Assembly: GCA_003252455.1 (NCBI GenBank)
Contig: QKED01000118.1
Location: 1 to 42,664 of the forward strand
Source: Gammaproteobacteria bacterium
Lineage (GTDB): Bacteria > Pseudomonadota > Gammaproteobacteria > Thiohalomonadales > Thiohalomonadaceae
Length of the DNA stretch: 42,664 bases
Direction of reading: 5' to 3'
Within the stretch, counting starts at the first letter, position 1; the number at the start of each line of letters is the position of its first letter. Below are positions 26,349 through 35,450 of the stretch, in pieces. Both the position numbers and the translations under genes were made by a program. The notes beneath the pieces were generated by a model that was given only the letters and a program-made list of their open reading frames with translations, was not told the origin of the DNA and did no database searches.

Positions 26349-27122
26349 TTAACTCTTGAGTCCGCGCCCCACCTTGAGCAGGTAGAGGCTGTAGGCAAAG
26401 AGCACGGAGATGAACAGCAGGACGATGGCATAGGCCTGTAGTAGGCCAATATCGCTCACCCCAAGAAAACCGTAACGGAAGGCATTGATCAGATAGAGGA
26501 TCGGGTTGCCCAGTGAGATGCAGCGCCAGCTCTCCGGGAGCATATCGATGGAGTAGAAGATGCCACCGAGGTAGGTGAGCGGGGTGAGGACGAAGGTGGG
26601 AATGATGGTGATGTCGTCGAAACTCTGCGCGTAGACGGCGTTGATGAAGCCACCGAGCGAGAAGAGTATCGAGGTGAGCAGCGCCATGGAGAAGACCACC
26701 CAGAGGTTGTGCAGCGGTAGCGAGGTAAAGACCTGGGAGACCAGGGTCACCGCCGCCCCCACACTCAGGCCGCGCGCCACACCGCCGGAGAGGTAGCCGA
26801 TCAGGATCACCCAACTCGGGATCGGCGCGATGAGCTGCTCCTCCACGTAGTGCTGAAATTTTGAGCCGTAGAAGGAGGAGACCACATTGGCGTAGGCGTT
26901 ACTGATGATGCTCATCAGGATCAGCCCCGGCACGATGTAGTCGATATACCGGTAACCCTCGATGGCGGGCAACTGCCGTCCGATGAGGTTGCCAAAGATG
27001 ATGAAATAGAGCGCAGTGGTGATCACGGGTGGCAGAATGGTTTGCACCCAGATTCGCGAAAAGCGACGGATCTCCTTACGCAGTAGCGTCTTGAAGGCGA
27101 CCCAATAGGCCCGAGACACCAT
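26349..27122 (-). CDS. yadH: ABC-2 permease, YadH type
   Basis: Membrane subunit (257 residues) of an ABC exporter with six predicted helices and no large periplasmic domain. FYGSKFQHYVEEQLIAPIPSWVILIGYL is the conserved cytoplasmic loop, and TPLTYLGGIFYSIDMLPESWRCISLGNPILYLINAFRYGFLG is characteristic of the YadH/NodJ group. Start chosen at ATG 27122, which forms TGATG with the yadG stop; a GTG at 27125 adds one residue. Substrate unknown. Confidence 0.92.
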   Translation of the reverse strand: MVSRAYWVAFKTLLRKEIRRFSRIWVQTILPPVITTALYFIIFGNLIGRQLPAIEGYRYIDYIVPGLILMSIISNAYANVVSSFYGSKFQHYVEEQLIAPIPSWVILIGYLSGGVARGLSVGAAVTLVSQVFTSLPLHNLWVVFSMALLTSILFSLGGFINAVYAQSFDDITIIPTFVLTPLTYLGGIFYSIDMLPESWRCISLGNPILYLINAFRYGFLGVSDIGLLQAYAIVLLFISVLFAYSLYLLKVGRGLKS

Positions 27123-28075
27123 CACTCCCCCTCCCCTACACCGCGTTGCGCCTGCCGCCCCTGCGCGACCAGTGAGAGGAACAGCTCCTCCAGGCGATTA
27201 CTCTTGTTGCGCATGCTCAGCACCTCGACCCCCGCTGCGGCAAGTGCGGCGAACAACCCGCTCAGCCCTTGGCCGCGGCTCACGGTCACCTCCAGTGTGT
27301 GTGCATCGACCTGGACCACGCCACAGTCGACGCCGACGAGGTGCGGCGGTGCGTCGATCGGGGCCATCAGATCGAGCACCAGGGTCTCGCAGTTGAGGCG
27401 ATTGAGCAGCGCCTTCATGCTGGTGTGGGCGGCGATACGCCCCTGGTCGATGATGGCGATGTTGCGACAGAGCAGCTCCGCCTCCTCCAGGTAGTGGGTG
27501 GTGAGGACGATGGTGGTGCCCTGGCGGTTCACCTCGCGCAGAAACTGCCACATGGAGCGACGCAGCTCGATATCGACCCCGGCGGTGGGCTCGTCGAGGA
27601 TCAGCAGGCGCGGCGCGTGGATCAGTGCGCGGGCGATCATCAGCCGACGCTTCATGCCGCCGGAGAGGTTGCGTGCCATCTCGCGCCGCTTCTCCCACAA
27701 CCCCAGCTCGCGCAGCAGCACCTCACAGCGCGCGCGCACCGCGCTGCCCTCCAGGCCGTAGTAACCGGCTTGGTTGATGACGATCTCCTCCACCGGTTCG
27801 AACATGTTGAAGTTGAACTCTTGCGGCACCAGGCCGATCTGGCGTCGGGCGGCCATCGGCTCGCGCACCAAGTCGTGGCCGAAGATGCTCACTCGACCGG
27901 CGTCCATATTGACCAGTGAGGCGATGATGCCGATGGTGGTGGATTTGCCCGCGCCGTTGGGTCCGAGCAGGGCGAAAAAGTCGCCCTCCTCCACGTGCAG
28001 GTCGATCCCGCAGAGCGCGCGATGCCCGCCGGCGTAGGTCTTCGTCAGCTGTGTGATATCGATGGCGTGAGACAT
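27122..28075 (-). CDS. yadG: ABC ATPase, YadG type
   Basis: ATPase subunit (317 residues) of the same exporter. Walker A is GPNGAGKST (about 38-46), the Q-loop is LVPQEFNFNMFEPVEEI, the signature NLSGGMKRRLMIARAL, and Walker B LLILDEPTAGVDIE, with an H-loop in LTTHYLEEAE. The C-terminal 85 residues form the extra domain of this subfamily. The ribosome-binding site before ATG 28075 is weak. An operator-like inverted repeat (28142-28165) lies about 70-90 bases upstream. Confidence 0.93.
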   Translation of the reverse strand: MSHAIDITQLTKTYAGGHRALCGIDLHVEEGDFFALLGPNGAGKSTTIGIIASLVNMDAGRVSIFGHDLVREPMAARRQIGLVPQEFNFNMFEPVEEIVINQAGYYGLEGSAVRARCEVLLRELGLWEKRREMARNLSGGMKRRLMIARALIHAPRLLILDEPTAGVDIELRRSMWQFLREVNRQGTTIVLTTHYLEEAELLCRNIAIIDQGRIAAHTSMKALLNRLNCETLVLDLMAPIDAPPHLVGVDCGVVQVDAHTLEVTVSRGQGLSGLFAALAAAGVEVLSMRNKSNRLEELFLSLVAQGRQAQRGVGEGE

Positions 28076-28141
28076 CGTGGACCAATCAGGTGGGGTAGCA
28101 AGGGGCGCAGCACTCTAGATGGGGCGCTGAGCATGGGATCA

Positions 28142-28165
28142 TGCGCAAATGATTACAATTGCGCA
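28142..28165. promoter_or_regulatory. Inverted repeat TGCGCAA-N10-TTGCGCA
   Basis: Perfect seven-base arms separated by ten bases, one full helical repeat between centres, in the 208-base divergent region between yadG and the DUF898 gene. The geometry fits a dimeric regulator. No regulator gene is adjacent. Confidence 0.5.
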
Positions 28166-28283
28166 ACGAATTCTCACAATCTAGCGAACTCGGTCGTAAG
28201 CAATCGTGCTGAAATGTGTCCATTCGACCCAAAATGCAAGAACGCACCGTGAATCAGCGGTATAGGGAAGTGGCGCAAGCAGT

Positions 28284-29633
28284 ATGGCCAATGTCAGCTA
28301 TAGCCTCGTCTATGAGGGAGAACTGACCCTGGGGCGTGATCCGCTCGAGGTGGAATACAATCTGGTCACATTCTTCAAGCTACCACAGCAGAAGGTCAAG
28401 GCGCTCATCGACCGGGGTCACGGCACCCTCAAACGCAACCTCACCCTGCCCGCCGCCGAATATATGCAGATGGTGTTCGCCGAGGTGGGGCTGAAGGTAG
28501 AGATCTACCACCGTACCCTCGCCAATGAGGCGCAGCCTGCCCGCGGCACCAAGGCGAGCAAGCCATCACCCAAGCGCGCGACAGCGATCCCGTTACACCC
28601 ACATCGCGCGGCCAAGCAGCAGGCCAAGGCGCGCCTCTACCCACATCTGTTTACCTTCACCGGTAGTGGCAGCGAGTACTTTCGCATTTGGTTCGTAAAC
28701 CTGCTGCTGACCCTGGTCACGCTCGGGCTCTTCAGCCCTTGGGCCAAGGTGCGCAGCGACCACTACTTCTACGCCAATACCTGGCTCGACGGCCACAAAT
28801 TCACCTACCACGCCGATCCCTGGGAGCTGATGCGTGAGTGGTCTACCCCCACCCTGGCCGCACTGCTCTGGCTGAATATCTACCTCTGCCACCCCATGGT
28901 GGCACCGCTGCTGGCCGTGGCCATGCTACCCATCATCCCCTGGCTGGTGGTTTACAGTATGCGCAGTCGGGCCAAGAACAGCACCTACCGCTACGTGCAG
29001 TTCCACTTCGACGGGGGCTACCGTGACGCCCTCGGCCCCTTCCTGCTCTGGCCCGTGCTGGCGCTACTCTCCCTCGGCCTGTTGCTGCCCGTGGCCATCT
29101 ACCGCCAGAACGCCTTTCTCATCGGCCAGAGCCGCTTCGGCAAGGTGCGCTTCAGCTTCAATGCCACGCTGCGCCACTACTACCGGCTCTACCTGCCACC
29201 GGTCCTCCTGGTGCTGACCCTGGCCGGTGCCCTCGGCTACCTCTACCTGCAGCTACCCGCCCCACTCTCGCCGCAACTGCGACTGCTACTACCACCAGGG
29301 CTGGTGCTCGGCGCACTGCTGCTCGTCACCTACCTGGGGGCCGCCGGGGCCAACCTACGCTATGCGGGGTTAAGCGTGGAGAAGCAGTCCTTCATCAGTC
29401 GTCAGCGTCCGTTGCAGCTGTTCGTACACCGCCTCAAGTACCTGCTCCTGATGCTCACCACCCTGGGGCTCGCCTATCCCTGGCTACGCGTGGCGCGGGC
29501 ACGCCTGCGCGCCGAGAGTCTGGCGCTGATGGCCGGCCAGGGCTTCAAGGAGTTCATCGAGCAGCAGGAGAACATGGGGCAGGCACCGACCTCCCCCGAG
29601 TTCGAACTCTTCACCTTCTCCAACGCGGCCTAG
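28284..29633 (+). CDS. DUF898 (YjgN-type) membrane protein
   Basis: Inner-membrane protein of 449 residues and unknown function. Residues 1-80 form a soluble domain (MANVSYSLVYEGELTLGRDP and following). Residues 85-115 are a basic Ala/Lys linker. The DUF898 membrane part follows, with repeated patterns FFRIWFVNLLLTLVTLGLFSPWAKVR-like and LFVHRLKYLLLMLTTLGLAYPWLRVA. Several helices and WAKVRSDHYFYANTWLDGHKFTYHADP are typical. Its last four bases overlap the end of convergent mrpG. No partner genes suggest a role. Confidence 0.88.
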   Translation: MANVSYSLVYEGELTLGRDPLEVEYNLVTFFKLPQQKVKALIDRGHGTLKRNLTLPAAEYMQMVFAEVGLKVEIYHRTLANEAQPARGTKASKPSPKRATAIPLHPHRAAKQQAKARLYPHLFTFTGSGSEYFRIWFVNLLLTLVTLGLFSPWAKVRSDHYFYANTWLDGHKFTYHADPWELMREWSTPTLAALLWLNIYLCHPMVAPLLAVAMLPIIPWLVVYSMRSRAKNSTYRYVQFHFDGGYRDALGPFLLWPVLALLSLGLLLPVAIYRQNAFLIGQSRFGKVRFSFNATLRHYYRLYLPPVLLVLTLAGALGYLYLQLPAPLSPQLRLLLPPGLVLGALLLVTYLGAAGANLRYAGLSVEKQSFISRQRPLQLFVHRLKYLLLMLTTLGLAYPWLRVARARLRAESLALMAGQGFKEFIEQQENMGQAPTSPEFELFTFSNAA

Positions 29634-29974
29634 CTGCGGACTCCATCACGTGGTTCGCCCACCGCGGGGGGCGCCGCACGGGTAGGTAGCCCGAGGTGGA
29701 GTGCCGCACGTGCGAGCAGATGGGCACTCACCGGCGCGGTGATGAAGAGAAAGAGTGTCACCAGCAGTTCATGCAGGCTCAGGGTGTCGCCCTGGCTGAA
29801 GTAGACCCCGGAGGCGATGAGCAGGCTCCCCACCCCCAGGGTGGTCGACTTGGTGGGCGCATGCAGGCGCGAGAGGAAGTCGGGCAGGCGCACCAGCCCC
29901 ACCGAGCCGACGAGGGTAAAGGCAGCGCCGAGCAGCACCAACAGGGCGAGCAGCGCCTCGATGAGCGGGTTCAT
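29630..29974 (-). CDS. mrpG: Mrp Na+/H+ antiporter subunit G
   Basis: Small membrane subunit, 114 residues, three helices. LLGAAFTLVGSVGLVRLPDFLSRLHAPTKSTTLGVGSLLIASGVYF holds the conserved LPDFLSRLHAPTK loop of the MnhG family. It is the last gene of the mrp operon, overlapping mrpF by four bases, and convergent with the DUF898 gene. Confidence 0.94.
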   Translation of the reverse strand: MNPLIEALLALLVLLGAAFTLVGSVGLVRLPDFLSRLHAPTKSTTLGVGSLLIASGVYFSQGDTLSLHELLVTLFLFITAPVSAHLLARAALHLGLPTRAAPPAVGEPRDGVRS

Positions 29975-30240
29975 TCGATGATGTCTCCACGTAGCAGGTA
30001 CTTACACAGGGCCAGGGTACCGATGAAGCCCATCAGGGCGATGAGCAGCGCCGCCTCGAAGTAGATCTGACTCTGCTGGCGGATGCCGAACAGCACAAGC
30101 AGGGCGATGGTGTTGATGTAAAGGGTATCCAACGCCAGGATGCGGTCGGGGGTACTCGGCCCGCGCATCAGACGCCAGAGGCTGAGGGCGAGGGCCAGCG
30201 CGACCATGGCCAGGGCGAGGGTGAGGGCGACGCTCAACAT
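29971..30240 (-). CDS. mrpF: Mrp Na+/H+ antiporter subunit F
   Basis: Small membrane subunit of 89 residues with three helices. RLMRGPSTPDRILALDTLYINTIALLVL has the conserved GP-TPDRILALD motif of MnhF. The ATG at 30240 lies within the end of mrpE (seven-base overlap). The same frame is open much further upstream, but only as an overlap with mrpE and mrpD. Confidence 0.94.
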   Translation of the reverse strand: MLSVALTLALAMVALALALSLWRLMRGPSTPDRILALDTLYINTIALLVLFGIRQQSQIYFEAALLIALMGFIGTLALCKYLLRGDIIE

Positions 30241-30728
30241 GGCTCCAATACCTCCTTGAGGGGCGCCTCGTAGCGCTGTTTGATCTCCGCCACCAGCGCT
30301 TCGGTATCCTCCACATGGAGGGCGTGCACCCAGAGTTCCGTGTGGTCCTGCGACAGGCGGGCCGCGACCGTCCCCGGGGTCAGACTGATGACGTTGGTGA
30401 GGATAGAGATGGCCAACTCGCTCTGCAGCGAGAGCGGCACCACCACGAAGGCCGGGTGCAACTGGCGCGGACGCACCAGGATCTGCCGCGCCACCGTGAT
30501 GTTGGCGGTGACGATGTCGTAGAGCACCAGGAGCAGAAAGCGCAGCATCAGCAGGGGGCGCGCCACCACCACCGTCTCGGGCCAGAAGGGCCGCGTGAAA
30601 AGCGGGATGAGCCAGGCGAAGAGCCCACCCACGAGCAACTGCGCGAAGCTGACGCTGTTTTGTAGCAACAGCCAGATGAGCAACAGGACCAAGCTGAGCC
30701 AAGGGTGAGGGAAGAGTCGGCGCATCAA
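30234..30728 (-). CDS. mrpE: Mrp Na+/H+ antiporter subunit E
   Basis: Membrane subunit of 164 residues. Two or three N-terminal helices (LFPHPWLSLVLLLIWLLLQNSVSFAQLLVGGLFAWLIPLF) precede a cytoplasmic domain with SELAISILTNVISLTPGTVAARLS and LWVHALHV, both conserved in MnhE. It overlaps mrpD by four bases and mrpF by seven. Confidence 0.94.
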   Translation of the reverse strand: MMRRLFPHPWLSLVLLLIWLLLQNSVSFAQLLVGGLFAWLIPLFTRPFWPETVVVARPLLMLRFLLLVLYDIVTANITVARQILVRPRQLHPAFVVVPLSLQSELAISILTNVISLTPGTVAARLSQDHTELWVHALHVEDTEALVAEIKQRYEAPLKEVLEPC

Positions 30729-32254
30729 GGCACCTCCACGTGTGGCGTGAGTACGGCATCGATGTAGTGCTGTGGGTCGAGCAGTTGTAGCGCCGTGGCG
30801 TCGGTAAAGTCGAGAAAGGCGGGGGCCGCGACCAGCAGCAACAGGGCGAGCCCCAGCAGCCAGAGCAGCGCGAGCAGCTCACCGCCCAAGGCGGGCAACG
30901 ACTTGGGTAGGGCATCCCCCCCCTCACCCCGATAGAAGACCAGACTGCCGCTGCGCGCCAATGCCACCATGGCGAGCAGGCTGGTCGATAGCACCACCGC
31001 GAGCACCCAGGCCGCCTGCGCATGGTCGAGTGCCGCGCGCAGCAGCAGCCACTTGCCGATGAAGCCCGACAGGGGGGGCAGGCCGGCCATCAACACCGCG
31101 GCGACAAAGAATAGCGCGCCGAGGATCGGCCCATCGGCCACCCGTACCCCTGGGGCGAGCCGGTCACCCAACGCCCCGCGCCGTAGCGCCACCGACTCGA
31201 CCAGCAGGAAGAGGATTGCCGCCGCGAAGGTGGCGTGCGGCAGGTAGTAGAGGCCGGCACTGAGGCCGGTCGCCGAGTCGAGGGCGAAGGCGGTGAGTAG
31301 CGTCCCGGCGGAGCCGACCACCAGATAGGCCACCTGTAGCGCGAGCCGGGTGGAGGAGAGGGCACCGAGGATCCCGGCCACCAGGGTGAGCAGGGCCAGG
31401 GGCAGCAGCCAGGGCTGATAGAGCCCGGCCAGCGGGCCGGCCAGCGGACCAAAGATGAGCGTCTCGACGCGCAGGATGGCGTAGGCCCCCACCTTGGTCA
31501 TCACCGCGAACAACACCGCCACCGGCAACGAGGCGCTGGCATAGGCGTTGGGCAGCCAGGGGTGGAGCGGCAGCAGCGCCCCCTTGAGGGCGAACACCGT
31601 CAGCAGCAGCAGCCCCGCCGCCGCCACCCAGCCCCGCTCAGCCGCACCTACCGTCCCCACCAGGCGCGCCATATCGGCCATGTTGAGGGTGCCGAGGAGA
31701 CCGTAGAAGAGCCCCGCCGCGATGAGGAAGAGGCTCGACCCGAGCAGGTTGAGCACCACGAAGTGCAGTCCAGCGCGCGTGCGCGCCGCCCCTCCCCCGT
31801 GCAGCAGCAGGCCGTAGGAGGCGAGCAGCAGCACCTCGAAGAAGACGAAGAGGTTGAACAGGTCACCGGTCAGAAAGGCGCCGTTGAGACCGAACAACTG
31901 CAGTTGGAACAGGGCATGAAAGTGCCGTCCGCGCGCATCGTAACCACGCAAGGCGACGGCGATGGCGGCCAGCGAGAGCAGCGCCGTCAACCACACCAGC
32001 GACGCACTGAGACGGTCCGCCACCAAGACGATACCAAACGGGGCGGGCCAGTCGCCGAGGGCATAACTGAGGGTCTGCCCACCGCTCACGGCGCTGATTA
32101 GGAGCAGTGCTACCAGGTTGAGATAGAGCACCGAGAGGGTACTGAGGGCGCGCGCGATGTGGCGTCGCGCCCCCTGGGGCTGGCTGCGCATCCAGAAGAT
32201 GCCGATGGCCGCCAGCAGCGGCACCAGCAGCGGGGTGATCAGCAGGTGACTCAT
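30725..32254 (-). CDS. mrpD: Mrp Na+/H+ antiporter subunit D
   Basis: Proton-channel-like subunit related to complex I NuoN/NuoM, 509 residues and about 14 helices. FFEVLLLASYGLLLHG has the conserved Glu in helix 5, and FALKGALLPLHPWLPNAYASASLPVAVLFAVMTKVGAYAILR is the Proton_antipo_M core with its Lys. Start at ATG 32254 (MSHLLITPLLVPLLAAIGIF), overlapping mrpC by four bases. Confidence 0.94.
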   Translation of the reverse strand: MSHLLITPLLVPLLAAIGIFWMRSQPQGARRHIARALSTLSVLYLNLVALLLISAVSGGQTLSYALGDWPAPFGIVLVADRLSASLVWLTALLSLAAIAVALRGYDARGRHFHALFQLQLFGLNGAFLTGDLFNLFVFFEVLLLASYGLLLHGGGAARTRAGLHFVVLNLLGSSLFLIAAGLFYGLLGTLNMADMARLVGTVGAAERGWVAAAGLLLLTVFALKGALLPLHPWLPNAYASASLPVAVLFAVMTKVGAYAILRVETLIFGPLAGPLAGLYQPWLLPLALLTLVAGILGALSSTRLALQVAYLVVGSAGTLLTAFALDSATGLSAGLYYLPHATFAAAILFLLVESVALRRGALGDRLAPGVRVADGPILGALFFVAAVLMAGLPPLSGFIGKWLLLRAALDHAQAAWVLAVVLSTSLLAMVALARSGSLVFYRGEGGDALPKSLPALGGELLALLWLLGLALLLLVAAPAFLDFTDATALQLLDPQHYIDAVLTPHVEVP

Positions 32255-32580
32255 CGCGGCGCCTCCTTGTCGACCCCATCGTGCCCATCCTCCGCGCGCG
32301 CCTTGAGGGCGAGCATGGTGACGAAGGCGGTCATGGCGAAGCCGATGACGATGGCAGTGAGCACCAGCGCCTGCGGCAGCGGGTCGGCGTACTCCGTGCC
32401 CACCTCCGAGAGGATCGGTGCCCGCCCGGGCAGTAGCCCGCCCATAGCGAAGAGGAAGAGGTTGACGGCATAAGAGATGAGCGTGAGGCCGAGCACCACC
32501 GGAAAGGTGCGCCCACGCAGGGTCAGGTAGACCCCACAGGCGGTGAGCAGGCCGACACTGAAGGCGTAGAGCAGCTCCAT
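32251..32580 (-). CDS. mrpC: Mrp Na+/H+ antiporter subunit C
   Basis: NuoK-like subunit, 109 residues, three helices. VYLTLRGRTFPVVLGLTLISYAVNLFLFAMG and DPLPQALVLTAIVIGFAMTAF are the conserved MnhC segments, with the DPLPQALVLTAIVI motif. The start codon shares a base with the stop of mrpA (TAATG), and GGAGG precedes it. Confidence 0.95.
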   Translation of the reverse strand: MELLYAFSVGLLTACGVYLTLRGRTFPVVLGLTLISYAVNLFLFAMGGLLPGRAPILSEVGTEYADPLPQALVLTAIVIGFAMTAFVTMLALKARAEDGHDGVDKEAPR

Positions 32581-35384
32581 TACACCTCCTCCTCTGCATC
32601 GGTCAGCGGGGTATGGCTCTCGCGGTGCATCAGTCCGATGTTGACCAGGATGAGCAGGGTCGCCCCAACCACCACCAGATAGACCCCCAGGTCGAAAAGC
32701 ATTGCCGAGGCGAGTTCGAAATCGCCCACCAGCGGCCAGTGCAGATGCTGGAAGGTGGAGGTGAGGAAGGGGTGGGCAAAGAGCAGACTACCCAGACCGG
32801 TGGCGGTGGCCAGACTCAGGCCGAGGGTGATGAGCCAGTGGTGGTTGCGCGGCAGGCGCGCCTGCGTCCAGGCCACACCGTTGGCCAGATACTGCATCAC
32901 CAGCGCCACGGCGGTGATCAGGCCTGCGATGAAGCCGCCCCCCGGCAGTTGATGGCCGCGCATGAGGATGAACATCGACACCAGCAACGCCAGCGGCAAC
33001 AGCAGGCGTGAGAGGGTCGCCACCACGGGGGGATAGAGGTCCGGGTCCCAGCGCCGCCCGTCGCTGTCCGCCTCCGGGCCCTGCAGCTTGATGCCGTCGA
33101 GCATGCCGTAGATACCCAGGGCGGCGAGGGCCAGCACCGTGATCTCACCTAGGGTATCGAAGCCCCGGAAGTCGACCAGGATGACGTTGACCACGTTCGC
33201 ACCGCCGCCCCCCGGTAGCGCCTGCTCCAGGAAGAAGCCACTGATGCTCTGGCCCTCGCGACTCAATACCGCGAAGGTCAGCAGTGCCATACCGATGCCC
33301 GCGAGCAGGGCGATCAGCAGGTCACGCACCACCCAGGGCGACGTGGCACGACTCTCTTGCTGGGGCAGGAAGTAGAGCGCCAAGAGCAGCAACACGATGC
33401 TCACCACCTCGACGCTGAGCTGTGTCAGGGCCAGGTCAGGGGCCGAGAAGCGCACGAAGATGAGCGATACCACCAGGCCTACGGCCCCGAGCAGGGTCAG
33501 CGCCACCAGGCGCTGGCGATAGAGCAACACGGTGGCGATGGCGGCCAGCGCCAGCACCAGGGTGGTGACCACACCGAGCAGGTCCATGGGCAGCAGGGTG
33601 CGCCCCCCCTGCAGTTCGGCACCCGCCTGCAGGGCCCCGGTCAGTGCCAGGGTCATGGCGAAGAGCAGCACCCAGAGGGCCATGTGCGGCAGACGCTCTG
33701 GGGTCGAGAGGCGGGTGACCGCCCCCGCCCAGAGGTAGAGGCGCTCCAAAAGATGGTGGGCACGGCGATACATGCCGGGCCGTTCGGCCAGTCGCGCGTA
33801 GATCTCGAACAGCGGTGCACGGGCGATATAGAGGGAGATACCCCCGACTAGGGCGATGACACTCATCCACATCGCCGGGCTGAGGCCGTGCCACAGGGCC
33901 AGGGAGAAGCTCGGCATGGGCCCCTGCAGCACACCGCTAGCGGCGACCCGCAGCAGCGGCTCCACCACATAGGAGGGGAAGATGCCGACCGCAAGGCAGA
34001 GGATCACCAGCAGCTCGACCGGTACCTTCATCCAGCGCGGCGGCTCGTGTGGCGTGCGGTCGAGGCCGATGGGCTCACCGTTCCAGAAGACGTCGTGGAT
34101 GAAACGCAGTGAGTAGGCCACGGCGAAGATCCCGGCGAGGGTGACCGCCGCCGGCAGCAGCCAGCCGAGGCGCAACTGGGTGGCGGCGCCCACCGCCTCG
34201 GCGAAGAACATCTCTTTGGAGAGAAAGCCATTGAGCAGCGGTACCCCGGCCATCGCCGCCGAGGCGATGATCGCCAGGATCGCCGTGTGCGGCATGTACT
34301 TCCATAGGCCGTTGATATAGCGCATGTCGCGACTACCGCACTCGTGGTCGATGATCCCGGCGGCCATGAACAGCGAGGCCTTGAAGGTGGCGTGGTTGAT
34401 GATGTGAAACACCCCGGCTACGGCGGCCAAGGGGGTACCAATACCGAACAACAGGGTAATCAGCCCCAGGTGACTGATGGTCGAGTAGGCCAGGAGCCCT
34501 TTGAGGTCGTGCTGAAAGAGCGCCACCACGGCCCCCACCAACAGGGTCACCAGCCCCGCCCCACCCACCAGCCAGGACCACTCCGGGGTCCCAGAGAGCG
34601 CGGGGAAGAGGCGCGCGAGGAGAAACACACCGGCCTTGACCATGGTCGCCGAGTGCAGATACGCCGAGACCGGCGTCGGCGCGGCCATGGCGTTGGGCAG
34701 CCAGAAGTGAAACGGGAACTGCGCCGATTTGGTGAACACCCCGAGGAGGATGAGCACCAGCATGGGTGTATAGAGGGGGTGGGCACGGATCGATTCGCCC
34801 GAGGCGAGCACAACACTCAGTTCGTAGCTCCCGGCCATCTCTCCGAGCAGCAGAAAGCCACCGAGCAGGGCCAGGCCGCCCGCCCCGGTGATGGCCAGGG
34901 CCATGCGTGCGCCGTTACGTGCGTCGCTTCGCCCCTGCCAATAGCTGATGAGCAGGAACGAGGCGAGGCTGGTCAGCTCCCAGAAGATGAGCAGTTGGAT
35001 CAGATTCTCCGAGAGTACCACGCCGAGCATCGCCCCCATGAAGAGCAGCAGATAGGCGTAGAAGCGCCCCATGCTGTCCCTGCTGGTGAGGTAGTAGCGG
35101 GCATAGAGGATCACCAGCAGACCGATGCCGAGGATCAGCAGTACGAAGAGCAGCCCCAGACCGTCGAGGCGAAAGTGCAGGTCGAGCCCCTGCGCGGAGA
35201 GCCAGGCGATACGCTGGAGTTGCGTTTCGCCCGCCATCGCCCCCTGTAGCGCAGGCCACAGGGCATAGGCCGCGGCGAGGGTAACGGCCCCGGCCCCCCA
35301 GGCGGCGTTGAGCCGCCCGAAACGGGCCAACCAGGCGACGAGAGGGGGCCCGACGACGAGGGTGAGCAGGATCGCTAACAGCAT
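32580..35384 (-). CDS. mrpA: Mrp Na+/H+ antiporter, fused subunits A and B
   Basis: Largest subunit, 934 residues. Residues 1-600 form a NuoL-like proton-translocating part: ENLIQLLIFWELTSLASFLLISYW, then AHPLYTPMLVLILLGVFTKSAQFPFHFWLPNAMAAPTPVSAYLHSATMVKAG-type core. The MbhD/MbhE-like region ends with NVILVDFRGFDTLGEITVLALAALGIYGML. From about residue 780 there is a complete MrpB domain (LSRLLLPLALLVSMFILMRGHQLPGGGFIAGL...), so A and B are one chain as in many proteobacteria. I choose ATG 35384; the ribosome-binding site is weak, but a short upstream reading frame with a strong site overlaps it. All following subunits overlap, suggesting coupled translation. Confidence 0.94.
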   Translation of the reverse strand: MLLAILLTLVVGPPLVAWLARFGRLNAAWGAGAVTLAAAYALWPALQGAMAGETQLQRIAWLSAQGLDLHFRLDGLGLLFVLLILGIGLLVILYARYYLTSRDSMGRFYAYLLLFMGAMLGVVLSENLIQLLIFWELTSLASFLLISYWQGRSDARNGARMALAITGAGGLALLGGFLLLGEMAGSYELSVVLASGESIRAHPLYTPMLVLILLGVFTKSAQFPFHFWLPNAMAAPTPVSAYLHSATMVKAGVFLLARLFPALSGTPEWSWLVGGAGLVTLLVGAVVALFQHDLKGLLAYSTISHLGLITLLFGIGTPLAAVAGVFHIINHATFKASLFMAAGIIDHECGSRDMRYINGLWKYMPHTAILAIIASAAMAGVPLLNGFLSKEMFFAEAVGAATQLRLGWLLPAAVTLAGIFAVAYSLRFIHDVFWNGEPIGLDRTPHEPPRWMKVPVELLVILCLAVGIFPSYVVEPLLRVAASGVLQGPMPSFSLALWHGLSPAMWMSVIALVGGISLYIARAPLFEIYARLAERPGMYRRAHHLLERLYLWAGAVTRLSTPERLPHMALWVLLFAMTLALTGALQAGAELQGGRTLLPMDLLGVVTTLVLALAAIATVLLYRQRLVALTLLGAVGLVVSLIFVRFSAPDLALTQLSVEVVSIVLLLLALYFLPQQESRATSPWVVRDLLIALLAGIGMALLTFAVLSREGQSISGFFLEQALPGGGGANVVNVILVDFRGFDTLGEITVLALAALGIYGMLDGIKLQGPEADSDGRRWDPDLYPPVVATLSRLLLPLALLVSMFILMRGHQLPGGGFIAGLITAVALVMQYLANGVAWTQARLPRNHHWLITLGLSLATATGLGSLLFAHPFLTSTFQHLHWPLVGDFELASAMLFDLGVYLVVVGATLLILVNIGLMHRESHTPLTDAEEEV

Positions 35385-35434
35385 AGCGACCCCCACTCGG
35401 TCGGCTTGATGGTGGTGTGTGAGGCGCGCCCCAT
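35375..35434 (-). CDS. Possible 19-residue leader peptide overlapping mrpA
   Basis: A short frame, MGRASHTTIKPTEWGSLCC, starts at ATG 35434 behind a textbook ribosome-binding site AAAGGAG (35446-35440) at five-base spacing, and stops at TAG ten bases inside mrpA. mrpA itself has only a G-run in front of its start. Ribosomes ending here could re-initiate on mrpA. No protein homology is claimed; a chance ORF is possible. Confidence 0.4.
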   Translation of the reverse strand: MGRASHTTIKPTEWGSLCC

Positions 35435-35450
35435 CCGATCTCCTTTGCGC

